Part shown: piece by piece, positions 41,961 to 54,360 of the stretch | Position numbering within the stretch: the first letter of the stretch is position 1 | Layout of the letters: each line of letters begins with the position of its first letter | Source: Capitulum mitella | Lineage: Eukaryota > Arthropoda > Thecostraca > Pollicipedomorpha > Pollicipedidae | Assembly (NCBI GenBank): GCA_030062745.1 | Contig: CP099839.1 | Coordinates: 8,547,118 to 8,611,117, forward strand | DNA length: 64,000 nucleotides | Reading direction: 5' to 3' | The notes under the pieces: generated by a model | Told to the model about the DNA's origin: nothing | What the model saw: the letters and a program-made list of their open reading frames with translations, nothing else | The model's database searches: none | Made by a program: the position numbers and the translations under genes

Positions 41961-44190
41961 AGAGAACGCAGATGCCGCTACATCTTAGATGGCCCTTTAA
42001 AAACCGTCGAGAACAATCAATATCTTTGATTTGCTGATTTACATCAGGTCGCTATGCATGTGAAGACTGTGTATGGCTTCCCGCTACTAAAGTTCGGTAG
42101 TTCGGAAACGTGCCTTGATGAATGAAAAATATGCAGATCGAGCACAATACCTTTGTCGGATTCTTGTCGACTTTCATTTTCGGGTCGATTTCTTAGTCCT
42201 CAGGCGTTATGCATGGTTCATGATGTAAGTGCAACACATGAGTCCGTTAATCATGGTCATCTCGTTCAACTCGTGCCATGGTAAAATGTGCTTCGTCTAC
42301 CTCTCCTAGGGCAGGCATAGGAACGCTGGAGGAAGGGTAGGCGTCGAGGAGACATTTGAAGGCAATTCATCAACTAATAGTCCGTTTTTGACGAATGTTG
42401 GCCTTGTCTGAGCAAAAGATGCAAGGAAACCAGTGCCTCTTTTTGTAATGTTATTGCTTGGTCCCTGGCACTAAATATGATTCTTTCCATGCAACGCCAT
42501 GTAAGCAACGTTAAAGCCAATAAATGCTGTCTGGGGCAGTGACATATTTGGAATTGGCAGAAAAGAGGGTCAACAACTTCAAGGTGTGTCATTTCCCAGG
42601 AGGACCATTAAACTCTGGAGACGCCTTTCCAGGTCTGGAATTGTTCTTTGAAGCCCCTGAGTGTCTTTCAAGCCGCGAGCATTTTCAACCTCGTGGGGGT
42701 CTTTCGAGATTTAGGTGTGCAATTTCAGGTCTAAAATCGTCCTGTCGGGTTTTGGAGCGCCCATGAATTTTGCCGGGGAGCCTTGGACGACACCCGACGT
42801 GGATGAGACGCCGTCGGCGCCATATAAATACACGAGTTTTGATAGGGCACCTTCGGCACAGGACAACAGTCGTTGTTCACAGCAAGGTCGCCTTTGACGT
42901 CCAAGGAAAGGGTCATGGCTCAGCGACCCTCCATCTCAATCACGACTGGTTGGGGTCATAGCCGCCTGTTGTCCATATCGTGCCATGCGAGAGTGACCAA
43001 AACTTACCACATGCTCCGAATAGCTGAAGGAAGGGGAAGAACAAGCCGCTTTCTCACTCGGTTATGTTCTAATGCCTGTCAAAAGCGGCACTTGCTGTCA
43101 GTCATGGCCTGCCCTACCTGTCAGGCCACGAGCGACAGGTGATCGACAGCCGTTTGATCCAGGCCATCGGCCCTCCATCTTTTCCTCGTGCGTCCGCCGG
43201 AGGCACGCCTCGTACACCCATCATCGGTCGTGCCTTGAAGTACATTTCGTTGCAAGGATAGTGGAGGCGGCATTCATGAGACGCATCGTGGCACATTGAC
43301 AGTTTATCGAACCGAAATCTCGTTTCCTGCTGTTTCCTGTTTATTTCGACTTCATAGGCACGTGCAAGAACAGTGCGCCGCTCTGAGTGATGCTTCTATA
43401 ACCGCAAATGCCTGCTTCTCTGTTGACCATAGTTATTGTCAGGGGTGAAAATTTGCATGAAACAAGTTCGTCCCCCCAAATTTCATGGGGAAGCAAACGC
43501 CCTTTTGAATTCCATCCTTTTTACGCAACACCGCAGGCGCAATGTTAATTCATTCGCTAAGATGGGAAGGCCCGCACGGGCATCGTATTCTTTAGGTCTG
43601 GCAGGGGCCGAGCCCTACCAATGTTGATTTGGATCTTAACAATGTTCCTCTAAGCCCCATCAACGTTGTGTCTTCCAAGCAGCGCTCGGGAATTTCGGAC
43701 AGCCAACCAATATTATAGTCAGTAACCCGTCATTCCCGCTCCTGCCGCCGACTTACCGTGTCGCAGTTGCTGTTGCTGCTGTCAGTTGCAAGTGTTCGGC
43801 ATGCTGTGTCATACCTCGTGCTGTTATTTAGTGTATCTGCTTGACGTCAGCGGGAATAATTCGGCATGTTTTTTTATGAAGCGTTTAACCTAGCTACGTA
43901 TGAAGTATGAAATATCACCTAACCTTATAGCTAATTACACATGGTAGATAGGGCTCTCTTCCAGGGATATTACAAAATCACTGTGGTCAGTTAGCCACAT
44001 CTGTTTCATTGATAATGTCCAGACAATCGTTTTAAGGCTCCTGCCAGCCTGCCAGTTTTTTCGTGTTTCCATGCTTCTCAACTGGCAGCTCACGGGTCCA
44101 AGAGTACGGGGGAGGGAGAGGTAGCAGGGTGCCTGTAAGGTGTCGGGGGCTTCCTTGACTTTGGGACCACACTGACTTTTGGGAATCTCT
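41961..44190. other. Intergenic, no gene recognised
   Basis: Mixed-composition DNA. A TATA-like word (TATAAATA, about 42,824-42,831) with an ACAGTCGTT initiator-like word some 40 bases on could be an isolated TATA promoter, but the short frame beyond it (from 42,873) has no recognisable product. Confidence 0.35.
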
Positions 44191-44199
44191 TGCGGCATT

Positions 44200-45160
44200 A
44201 CAGGAGCTTTCAGCGACGCTCAAGGGGGCCTCCTTCGTCCGGAGTCCTTGGTGTTGAGGAAAACTTCCTAGTGCAAGTGATGGACCTCCGCCGGCCTGCA
44301 GTGACTTCCAGAGGGCCTCCTGTGACCTTCCTGGGGAGGGGGCCTCCTGAGGCCACCGGGAGCCTTCTGCTGCGCTATTGTCGCCTCTTGTTCCGCTACG
44401 AGGTCCTCTAATGGCGCTGAGATGGCTCCATGGGTCAACTCTTGGGGCGTTCAGAGGAACTTCTGACAGCATGGGAGCGGTGACATCCAGCGGGGCTCAG
44501 GGGACCTTTGTGGCGTTCGAAGGTCCTCGTAACGCCATCGTGGGCCTCCCCAAACCGCTCAGGGGGAGGAAGCTATCCTTCCTCTTGGCTACACCACTGT
44601 CCACAGGCGCAGCCAAGGGGGTCGGGGGGCCCAGTCCCTCTTTAGGCCAGCTTTTTGTGAAAATCATTGCACATCGTCTTCCCGGCAGGTTGTTTTCGTA
44701 TGATTCCAGTTCACACTGAACTATGCCCTCCTCCCCTTAAGAAAATCCTGGCTGCGCCCCTGCCACTGTACGTGATAGGGATGGGGCCTCCTGCTAAGGG
44801 GAAAGCCTCCTAGGGCAGTGAGGGGCCTCCCTTGGCAAAGAAACTGCCTCTTCTGGAGATGGGAGTCTCTTTGTGACGAAAAAGAGCCTCCTGTTTCGAT
44901 AGGCCTTCTATTTGTAGCGGCGAACTGGTCTCCTGTGAGAGGAGGAAACCCCCTTTGCTGGTAAGTGGAGGCTTTTTGTGGCGGTGAGAGAGATTTCTTT
45001 AGTGGCGAGGAGCCTCTCACAGAGTTGTAGATGCCCCCACGGTGGAAAGGACCTCCTTCGGATTTGAAATGGCCTGCTGTGGCGATATGGGGCCTCCTGG
45101 AAAGATGAGGGCTATCCTGTGATAAGGAGCGGCACCGCTGGAGTCTGGCAGTGAATAGAC
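44200..45160 (+). repeat. Degenerate GGCCTCCT-rich minisatellite
   Basis: About 1 kb in which G(G/A)GGCCTCCT-like words recur every 30-40 bases, separated by varied GTGGCG(A/G)TGAGG spacers. Extensive divergence between units suggests an old array. The overlapping long frames on both strands (up to 146 codons) follow from the repeat. Confidence 0.65.
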
Positions 45161-45571
45161 CTCCCGGCGCGGTAAGAGGTCTTTTCGTGTTAAATAAGGT
45201 TCCTGGAAGCGTGAGAGCAGTAAGGCATGAAATGTATGAAAGCTATTCTGCAAATACCGGACACTGTCCGGTGTCGCCAGAAATGCGGTTATTTCAAACG
45301 CGCGAGATTGGCGAGCGGGATGCGTAGTGCGCATTTTAAGTCACCAAATGAACGGAACATGTCAATAGAGCTTAAAAGGACAATGCCAGTCACTCCTACT
45401 TACGGATTATTCAGTGACAAGTGACTGAAAATTAGGAACTTTAAGAACGGAAAGAAGTGAATCTGAAGAAGAAAAAACATATGAAAGGTGAACGCTGTCT
45501 TCCATGACGATATCGAGGGACAAAAGGGTAATTCGCCAAAAAGTTGCTAATTCCAACCAAAAATGTATACG

Positions 45572-45611
<40 letters not shown>

Positions 45612-46250
45612 ACACATATGTGCGTGTGTGAGTATGATCAGTTTGTTGTTCGCAGTATCTCAAAAATCATAGAGAATGGTGAAAACTATCCTCAGTGAAA
45701 ATGAAGTGGGCTAAATCCGCTGAGAAACTTACATTTGGGGGATGCTAGGTTGTCCGGCCCTCGGCTCGGTTCCACCAACCATTTACGCAAGAAAGACAGG
45801 CCTCGTTACACGTGCATCTCCCTCTCCCATTTTAGCTCCACCCATTGTTATTACTGGTCTGTTTGGATGTCTTCTCGCAGAATATTAATCTGTTATTAAA
45901 CCACATTTTTTCTAAGATATATGCAATGTAATATTTTTTATTTCACTTAATACAGCTTTATTTCATTGCATGCTCTGGTAATCGACGTATTCCACCGCAC
46001 AAAAGAAACCCCACCAACGAGGCAGGTCCCCCAGGCTGCTGCTGGCCAGCCGAAATCCACGCTTGCCTGAGAGGCCAGGCAGCCCTCGCCTTATCCGCGA
46101 ACCGTCCGCGGCGCCAACCATGCAACGGTCGGCGCACTGCTCCCTTCTTATGGCCAAGAGCCACACGGGAAACAAGCGATCGAGTGGTGCCAATTTACAT
46201 ATATATCCGAAACATTGTTAACTTTTATTTTTCCCAATTTAGTCCGAGTG
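45161..46250. other. Intergenic, no gene recognised
   Basis: Apart from the (TA)n tract there is only ordinary-looking DNA; the longest frames are under 80 codons. Confidence 0.4.
45573..45609. repeat. (TA)n microsatellite
   Basis: About 18 TA dinucleotides, followed by CACACATATGTGCGTGTGTG. Confidence 0.95.
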
Positions 46251-46259
46251 GCTTCCCGT

Positions 46260-46502
46260 GCTAAGCAGACTTTATTGCATAGACTCTGGCCCCTACACCC
46301 GATCGCGCAATTCCAGGTAGCGGCTGATTTTTGTGGCGAAAGCTTAACGTGTCGCGAGGGGTGCAACACGACCGTGTGGTAGACAGTTTGATCCTATGTT
46401 GGCCAGCTGACAGGCTCGAACCCGTCCTGTCAGAACGAGGAGAACAGCGCTCTACGAGCTGAGCTACCGATCACGGTTCTACCAGCTGAGCCACCGATCA
46501 CG
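46260..46502 (-). mobile_element. tRNA-derived SINE fragment
   Basis: Read on the minus strand: GTGATCGGTGGCTCAGCTGG, then GTGATCGGTAGCTCAGCTCG, then about 40 bases later GGGTTCGAGCC. These match RNA polymerase III A-box (TRGCTCAGYNGG) and B-box (GGTTCGANNC) promoters of tRNA. The A-box segment is duplicated and no tRNA cloverleaf closes, so this is a tRNA-derived SINE head and not a working tRNA. Its unrelated body probably extends toward 46,260. No poly-A tail is clear. Confidence 0.6.
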
Positions 46503-48290
46503 GCCAATTTACTTACATGCCTGTATTCTGATGCTGGCACTGAAGTAGGAAGTGCCCTTGCAGCATGTTTTCAAAACTAGGAGAAGTTACTATTTGGTGG
46601 TTCCTTTGCATACATGCACATAGAGAAAAGACATTTTTAAGACCAAATTAGCAATTTTCTCTTCAGTCTCACTGTCCTGAGGCAGGGGCCACGATGAACT
46701 GCTTTTGGGCCCTCAACACCCTGGTGAAGTTCTTTTCATGTGGCATTTCTGATTAACGGAATGCGACTTCAGTCCGTTTTGACTGGTACTCCGTCGTGCC
46801 ATTGAGACGGGTTAGTGCACATTGGTACCTTGAGCCGTCTTAGAAAGCCGTCTTAGCAGTAATGATGTCTGCCTCTCGTAAGAGGCTTGATTATTAATGG
46901 TGATTACCCGTATTTCATTACAATTCGCAACTGCAAGCACAGGTTTTGTGCTTAAATTAAGGTAGATTTTTAACTTTTAACAAGCTAAGACTACGTGGAC
47001 TCTGTCACCTGTCGAGTGTTTCTATTTGAAAACAAGAAACCTGGAAATCTTTTGTAACGATCCTTCCTCTGTAAAGGGAATGGTTTGTCCTAAGCGTGTT
47101 TTGAACTGAGATAGCTACATTGTAACGTTGTCTTAGAAGTCAATATGCAGTCGGTAAAGGTACGTTGTCTCAAAGCTCTACCACTTATGGAAGCTTAAAA
47201 TGGTTTCCTACGGTTTTCCCGGGCATCCTATTCGGCTGTATATTAATTATAGCGGGTGCATAACGTCACGAGCGAATGCGAGACTAGTGAGTGCTAACGT
47301 TCATTGGCTGCATTGCGCCATATCGGCGGATGGCGACAAAAGGTAGTTTTGATTAACTGCATTTTCCTGAAAATTCCAGACATTTTCAGAAAAATGAGTA
47401 GTGAAAACGTTACATCGGACATTTTTCTTACAAATCAAGTCTATTTGTAAAAAATCAATCAAGCTGGAGCATTCCTTTTAAGCCCGATTCCTTAACCTTA
47501 GGCTTTGACAGAAGTTGTTCCCCTGTATTCCGAAAAAATGAATGATACTTTTTTCGGTCTCTCAGCTTTGGCTCTTTTGTGATGACTCGCATATGACTAT
47601 GCCGAACACCAAGAAAGCTGTCGCTGCATTCGTCAAAGCCATCCGTTGCAGAGACGACCGCGTCGCAAACGTCCATATCATGGACCGTACGGCTTCCTCT
47701 TCAACCGGTCAACGGCTCATTCAGCAGGAAACATCATTCACTTTGAAATCAGCCTGCCAATCACGTAACGGGCACAAATCTGATTTCACCCGGATTTCTC
47801 TGAGTTCTCTGCATTTCTTCCGCTAGATGAATCCGAAGAACGCTCGTGCAATGATGCTCAACACGTCCTCTTATCTGATTATTTGGCCACCACGTTTGCT
47901 ATGTTGTTTCGCAGACATGCGGCGTCAGCTCAGCAACGCTGCGTATCGTTCAATGCATGTAGGGATTCAGTTAAACAGGTCTCACGACGTTTCGAGCATG
48001 CCACTTCATGGCTTTGAGTTTGAAGGTTATTAACGGCGGAGTATGTCTGAGATCTGACCACCGTCTGGAGCGTTCAGTAGACATGAAGTTTTCATGTAAG
48101 CCCTAAGACTGGCGTTTCTCTGCATTAACTTCTGCATAGCAATAAGCATTTCCTGGCATTTCACACGCCACAGGAAAGTAATTCCACAAAGACGCGTTTA
48201 GTACGTGGCCCGCGCAGCAAAACACACCAATGTTAACTAGCCCATAAAAAACTGGAGTCCAAAAACCATAGGCGAATGTTCCACGGGCCC
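46503..48290. other. Intergenic, no gene recognised
   Basis: Frames under 95 codons, no motif and no repeat structure seen. Confidence 0.4.
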
Positions 48291-48780
48291 AGGCTGCACG
48301 ACGAACCAAGGTGCCACTCCCTGCGATCGCCGAGGAACGGCCAGACTCCGCGAACCGTTCGGCGGCTGTAATCCGCCGTGCAGCTAATCCCCGCGGCGAC
48401 GGCCGCGCCGGACGGGGCCGCGGCTCCAGTAAATGGCCCGATCGTGACCATGGGCTGCGGCCGCCGGCTGGCCGGATCAAAGTCCCCGTCCGGCGCGCGG
48501 CGGCGACGCTGGGCCTGGCCGGCCGTGGCGTGCGGCGCCGCCGGGCCGCCCGCTGTCGCGTGCCGCTGCGGTCTGAGCTGCTGGCACCGGACGGCTCCGG
48601 CGCCGCGTGGCCGCTCCGGAAACCCCACGAGACGTCGCCGGCTCGGCGTGGGCGCGCGACCTCGCCGCTGCGTGACCGGGACCGGCCTGGAGCCGACCAC
48701 CGGCGTCCGTCGAGGGGCCCGTGCGGGTACCATGGACATCGATTTGACATCTCCACCCAGTGCTGAGGCCTGAAACCGTT
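48291..48780. other. GC-rich, CpG-dense patch, open in many frames
   Basis: About 490 bases, very rich in GCCGG/CGCCG, with frames of 104-217 codons on both strands at once. This is expected from composition. It could be a promoter or first exon of an unrecognised gene, but no frame shows a domain, signal peptide or convincing splice site. Confidence 0.35.
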
Positions 48781-50759
48781 GGCTGTGCCACGTTCTGAAC
48801 AGTGCAGCGGTGCAGCTGCGATCAGCCGGCGCCGACCTCAACCTCTCTGTTTATACAGCTGAGCCTACAGCCTCAAGCCCAGGCAGACGGTGAGGCTCTA
48901 ACGCCACCGACAACATCCTAGACCTCACGCGGGTGTCCCGAGCGGCCCACTGGGGACGCTCTCCCCTGCCGCCCACGGTGGTCGGCTCTGCGGACAGCGT
49001 CGCCAGTGTCCGTTCCGCCGCGCGGCCGGCAGTCCCCGTGTCATCCGTCCGATGACACGGGGAGATGAGTCCCGTCCGGCAGGCTTCTGGGACGGCGGCG
49101 GCGGCCGGACGACGGTCGTCCCGTCACACCTGTGGCGAGGCTCCGCCCTCCGGCGGCGTCTGGGGGCTGCGCGCCGCGGCTGGCGGCCGAGCACGGAGAG
49201 GCCAGGGCTGACTGGGACCTGGCCGACCTGCAGGACCGACTGGGCCGGACGAGGTGTAGTCAGCGGGAGCCGGGGGTTCAGAGATGTGGTCAGCGGGAGC
49301 CGAGGATTCAGGGACGAGGTCAGAAGGAGCTAAAGGCTTAGGCAGGGTGTGGTTTGCAAGAGCTGGGGATTGCGCGGGCCCTAGCCGGATGGATTAGGCG
49401 GTTCTCCAACGAGCGTCCATAGCTTTAAACAAATTTGCCTCGACATCGCAGGCCTTGTCCCAGGACGGTCCAGTCCCGTTGTTTAAAAGCTTTCTGACTT
49501 GTACAAGATGTAAACAAGATGCTGATGTTTTATGTTTTGTGAGCGATGGATGTATGAGGTTATATTTAAGTTTTACCGCTTAACCCTGTCATAGGGGGCT
49601 GTATAGCCATCACCATGGTAGGAAGCCCAAAGAACGTAGCGTAAATACGAATACAAATACAACTGCTTATTGGTGCACATCCTTACAAACCGTGGAAACT
49701 TCGCCTTGGAACAAGTCTGCAGTAGTTCCCATTTGTCTGCAGTTGCAGATGACTGCGTGGGCTATCGCAAAAATGAATCAGACCCGCGTCCTTCGAACTG
49801 CGACGCTGCGTCAGCCGTTAAGCGTCGAATCACGGCCGGCTTAACCACAAACGCAACAGCACAGCACACCTTTGATTCCCGACATTTTTCGTGAGACGTC
49901 GCGCCGCTGCGAGAACCTTATCTCAAATTACGTAAGCGCCAGCAGGTATCTGCTGGGCCCATTGTCATCAATGTTCGCTGTTCATCCATTTTTTTTTGCC
50001 AGGCCACTGGGTGTGGCCCATCAGGCAAACTTACATTCATCAGTGTGAGTTTTGATCGCTTCTGTAATCCGTATACGGTCACCATTTCGAGCAAAAACCG
50101 GCTGATGAGCGCCCCCGTGACATCCCGCCGGTTTTTTTTTGTGCGGCCTGTCGTACAGGGGGTGACCGCAAAAAGACGCTGCTCACAAGACTCGGCTACA
50201 CGACGCCAGTGGACATGCAGAGGCCAGCAGAGGAAGCGAAGGTGTTTCTCCGCGAGAAAGCTGCAGACTCTACGCTATGTGGCCGATACCATCAGCAGCG
50301 ATCACGTTTCCGCTTGGTCTGACGTGACCGCATGCTGAATTCCATTCTTTTCAGGGGGTAAATCGATTTTTGTCGGAAAGAAATGTTTCAGAGCATATTA
50401 AAAGAAAACGACGAGGAGCCGCCGACCGCTTTTTTTAAATGTTCGTAGCTAGAAAGGCTCTTTTTTCAAGTAACGTGTTCTCAAAATCACTATACAGTTG
50501 GACATCCCATCACCACATCAAGAGGTGCAGAAAGAACAAACCGTTGATGCCCGACGTTGCTGTCACGCAGCCTTTTTGAAAGCAATAGGTACAATGCAAC
50601 TATGTAGTACTTTACTTGAACGTTTTCTTCCCTTAAATTTGTTCAGTATTCCCGTTGATCAGGCTTATATTCAAAGAACCTGTAAGCAATCAATTGAGCA
50701 GCGTTTGTGATACCGACCTCAGCTTTGAGGGTAACAGGACATACACAAACACGTGGAAA
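48781..50759. other. Intergenic, no gene recognised
   Basis: A GC-rich part at 48,930-49,330 contains short AGCGGGAGCCG repeats (about 49,262-49,330). The remainder is ordinary. No recognisable product. Confidence 0.4.
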
Positions 50760-50813
50760 ACCCCCAACCATATATTTTTTTTTAAAAAACCCTTTAAAAA
50801 TTTTTTTAAAAAT

Positions 50814-50852
<39 letters not shown>

Positions 50853-50886
50853 ACCCCCACAAAAAAAAAAAAAAAAAAAAAAAAAT

Positions 50887-50968
<82 letters not shown>

Positions 50969-51183
50969 AAAGAAACAACCCCCCAACCCCCCCCCCCTTT
51001 ACCTCCCCCCCCCCCCCAAAAAAAAAAAAAAATCCAACAAAAAAAAAAAAAAAAATTTCTTTTTTTTAAAAATAACAAACCCCACAAAACAAAAAAAAAA
51101 AATAAAATAAAATCCTCCCCCCTCCCCCCCCCTCTTCCCTGTATTTCCCCCCCCTTCCTTTTTTTTTTTTTTTTTTTTTTTTT
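50760..51183. other. Homopolymer block, probable assembly artefact
   Basis: About 420 bases made almost wholly of long A, C and T runs: A runs of more than 40, C runs of 8-10, and a closing T run of about 24. G is nearly absent. Ordinary sequence resumes abruptly at TGATCAAAGC. Natural low-complexity DNA in this window is AT-alternating or word-based, unlike this. Long Lys and Phe frames here have no meaning. Confidence 0.7.
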
Positions 51184-52040
51184 ATGATCAAAGCATTTTC
51201 TGCTTCATTCAGTTCCTTGCTCACTGTGCATCCCAGTACATAGTAACAAGGAATTGAAGATTTTCTGTATCGATTTTTCTAAGCTTCCCCTTGTTTCTCC
51301 ACGTCCTGTAGTAACTGTCGTTCGGGAAACCTTTCGGTTAACTTCATGAATGCAAGTGTTATTCTGAGCGTCCTTGCAACTGCAACTACATGACGCTTTT
51401 CCATGGTGCTGTGAATGCAATTTTATCCACAGCTTTTACCATAGTTTCGCCTGTGTGTATCCTTATCTGTCTCCTTGACTCAGAACGCCTTAAAGTTTCA
51501 ACATGAACAAATATCTAAAAACGCTAGCTTCTGTTGTTAATGCATGATGAATGGATAAACGCACTACCTCAAAATATTCTAAGGGTTCTGGCTGTGTTAA
51601 CCGTGTTTGATTGGAAGGCCACAACATTTGCACGCTCAGAAACTGCGTCGGTGCGGATGGAGTCTGTTCCTTGAGTTCGATGGGCCAAGGCTGAGGCCAG
51701 GGGCTTCCAATACCAGTCATTAAGGTACGAGACCTTGCGCGCATTTACAACTGTCATCCGTAATTTGAGGCATCTCCGATGCGTTAAAATCCCAGTATTC
51801 CGCCGCACAAAGCACTGCGTGAGAAATGCCGCCAGGTACGGGAGCAAGTCCCCGCCGATGGTGCGACCAACCCCACGCCGTCTGTCGTGTCAAGACAATC
51901 ACACGATTGCCCAACGCCTAGCGCCGTCAGCCTGATCTAGGGCCACTACCGCGGAGATACACCGGCGATCAATCACGACAGCCACGTGCACGGGACAATG
52001 ACTGAGCCGCTTTAACGGGATCTGCCCTGTCACGTTCATT
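51184..52040. other. Intergenic, no gene recognised
   Basis: Frames under 95 codons without motifs. Confidence 0.4.
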
Positions 52041-52340
52041 CATATTCCGAGTGTGCCGACTCGCCGCGGCGGGGAATCAGGCACAAGGCGACGCCGAGCC
52101 GAAGGCCGGGCCGGCGGGAGCGGTGGCCGGCCGTGCAGGACCGGTCTCCGTCACCCGTCCGCCGCCGCCGCCGCCGTGGGCGGCCGCCTGGGCGGTCAGC
52201 GCTGGGCGGCGCCGGTCGGCCGCGCTGACCTTGTGGGGTCGCCGGGTCAGATGGCGAGATGGCGGCCGCTGTGACCCACATTCGGCGCCGGCGCCGCCCG
52301 CAGCACGGCGCAGCAGCAGCGAAGGACTCCCGCGACCGGT
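52041..52340. other. GC-rich, CpG-dense patch
   Basis: About 300 bases with CCGCCGCCG runs, open in several frames on both strands; no recognisable product. It may be a promoter or a GC-rich untranslated exon. Confidence 0.35.
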
Positions 52341-54360
52341 TACGACCGTGTGATTGTCACGCGTTTGGCGGTCGAGCGGAGATCGTAGAGTCTCTCTGCA
52401 AGACACCAGTAGTTCGCGAAGTGTGAAGCACACTGATGGTCCTCATAGGCATCAACGGTTTCGCTGTTGCCCGTGGCCTCAGCCAAGGTAACTTGGATAA
52501 TGCCGCTACATGGCTGAATGGCTGTGAAAGCAACGGGATTCCTGAACCACGTGGGTTTCCGGTGTTAAATAGCCCGAGTCAGTTCGTGTAACTTCGCGCT
52601 GACCCACTGCCTTTAGGAGGCCGCGCTGCCCATTGGCCTCCCGCTTAATGATAAATGTGTGGTTGTTTGGCCGTTGATTGGATTCTTGGAAGAGAACAGC
52701 CACAATCTGCCAATCGCGGCCCCAGACGGCCTTTGCAGGCTCACGAGATCGCCTAGACCAGTGGCGAACAGCGGGCAGAACATTTCTGGGCCATGAGATG
52801 CCTGCCCGCACCGACACATTCAATGAACACCACTAGCGTCCGTATTATATAAGGAACCTGTGCCCGCCGTAGTCCAGGGATAACATTACGACGCCACCTG
52901 TCTTTGCCCCCCCCCCCCGTTGCTGATGTTGCACAACGCGGGCTTCTGTCATTAGCAGTGCCGACTTGTTCGAGTAATTGGAACCGACACCCTGCATTTC
53001 AAGCGGCATTCGGATTGCAGCGACCGAAGTTCCGATATTTCCAGCTGCAATGCGTCGATTAGCCTCTCAGGCCTCCAACCGATAAGGGATGTTTGCGGTG
53101 TCATGCCAAGGCTATGCGAACGATGCGGATGAGCTCGGCACTTGCAGGTTCGCCGATGCATCGCAGTGTACGGCTCACCCGAAGATACGGTCGGCAGCTC
53201 CGGCCGAGTCCGGTCCTGTGCCTCAACATCAGATGCTTAGCCCGACCTCGGCTTTTCCCGAGTCGCGTCCGGTCATGACTGGGAGCTCAGTCTGTGGCCA
53301 GTGTAAGGGCAGGCCCACTCGCGGCTGGAGATTGCCGAAGAAGAGGACGACAGTGAATTGTTTGTTGTCGAGGCCGCAACTGCTGCTGCCGAAAACGACA
53401 CGCACTGAAATTATCTTTCTGATGTGCTCACGGTGAAGAAATTCCACAGCAATTTGAGCTTCGTTTTGATTGTCTTGGCCACTGAGAGAATGCTTCTTTT
53501 TTCCTATGAATTTGATCCGACAGATTCCGGAGGTGATGATAAGGATCGGAACCCGTGCCAGCAGTTTGTTACATCATAAACTCCGAACCGTGCTCCGGAG
53601 GAAGCAATTCCACACAGCCGCCGATTTTGCGGCGGAACTTCAACGTGCCCCTAAGGGCCTACCACTACCGAATGGTAACATGACCCATTGTCAGTTGGTC
53701 ATCTGGTCAGTTGTCAGATGACTGCCAGGCCAGATACCGCGCCACAAAGTGCCTCAAACGCATCTTACCGGGACAGGTCGAGCAGCGCTTTAACCAGCTG
53801 AGCTCTTGCGCCTGTGAGCTCTTACTTATTCCAGTACTAAAAGCTATGACGTACGCTGAGGCCACGTGCTGTCGCCTGAAATCTGACACTGGCTGCCCGT
53901 CATCGTTTGTGTGGTGCCAGCTTAATGACATGTCGCTTCTTAAGACCACCATCTTAAGGCAAGGAACAGTGCGTTGCTGCAAGCTTTCTAAGTCTCCTTG
54001 TCATGTCACGTCAGGGGCTGAAATCACACTGCGTCACGTGTACTAAAAATTCTGCTATGAAGGCTCGTGCCCAAAATTAAGTAAGAATGGTTTGGGTTAG
54101 GGCGCAGATGGAGGTATAAACGTCATTGGTGCTGTAGGGATAGTGCTATTAGGATACTGGCAATGCAGTGGAAACGCCAGACGTCGGTGTCTGGGTATAA
54201 CCAGTGCGCTTAGCACTGGCAGAGAGCCGTAGCTGTGTTATGCTGTGTTACGACGCTTCACGACACTGCTCCAAGTTTCTGACGTCTGCCTAAGCGGTAG
54301 GCCTTGTGTATACAGCGGTCTCTCTGAATGTAACCCGTGTTACGTGTCACGAATGAAGCC
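52341..54360. other. Intergenic, no gene recognised
   Basis: A minus-strand A-box-like word, GAGCTCAGCTGG, lies at about 53,798-53,810 without a matching B box, so a tRNA or SINE cannot be supported. TATATAAGG at about 52,845 is a possible TATA word with no gene following. Confidence 0.4.

Noticed and set aside
42820-43142. TATA-promoter gene beginning near 42,873
   Set aside because: TATA-like and initiator-like words are present, but the short frame has no recognisable signal peptide or domain and no splice support.
48103-48841. Frames of 131-217 codons on both strands
   Set aside because: Simultaneously open on several frames in a CpG-dense patch; no domain, signal peptide or splice support.
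50655-51087. Poly-Lys and poly-Phe frames
   Set aside because: Products of the homopolymer block.
53795-53860. tRNA or SINE on the minus strand (GAGCTCAGCTGG)
   Set aside because: Only an A-box-like word; no B box at the proper distance and no cloverleaf.
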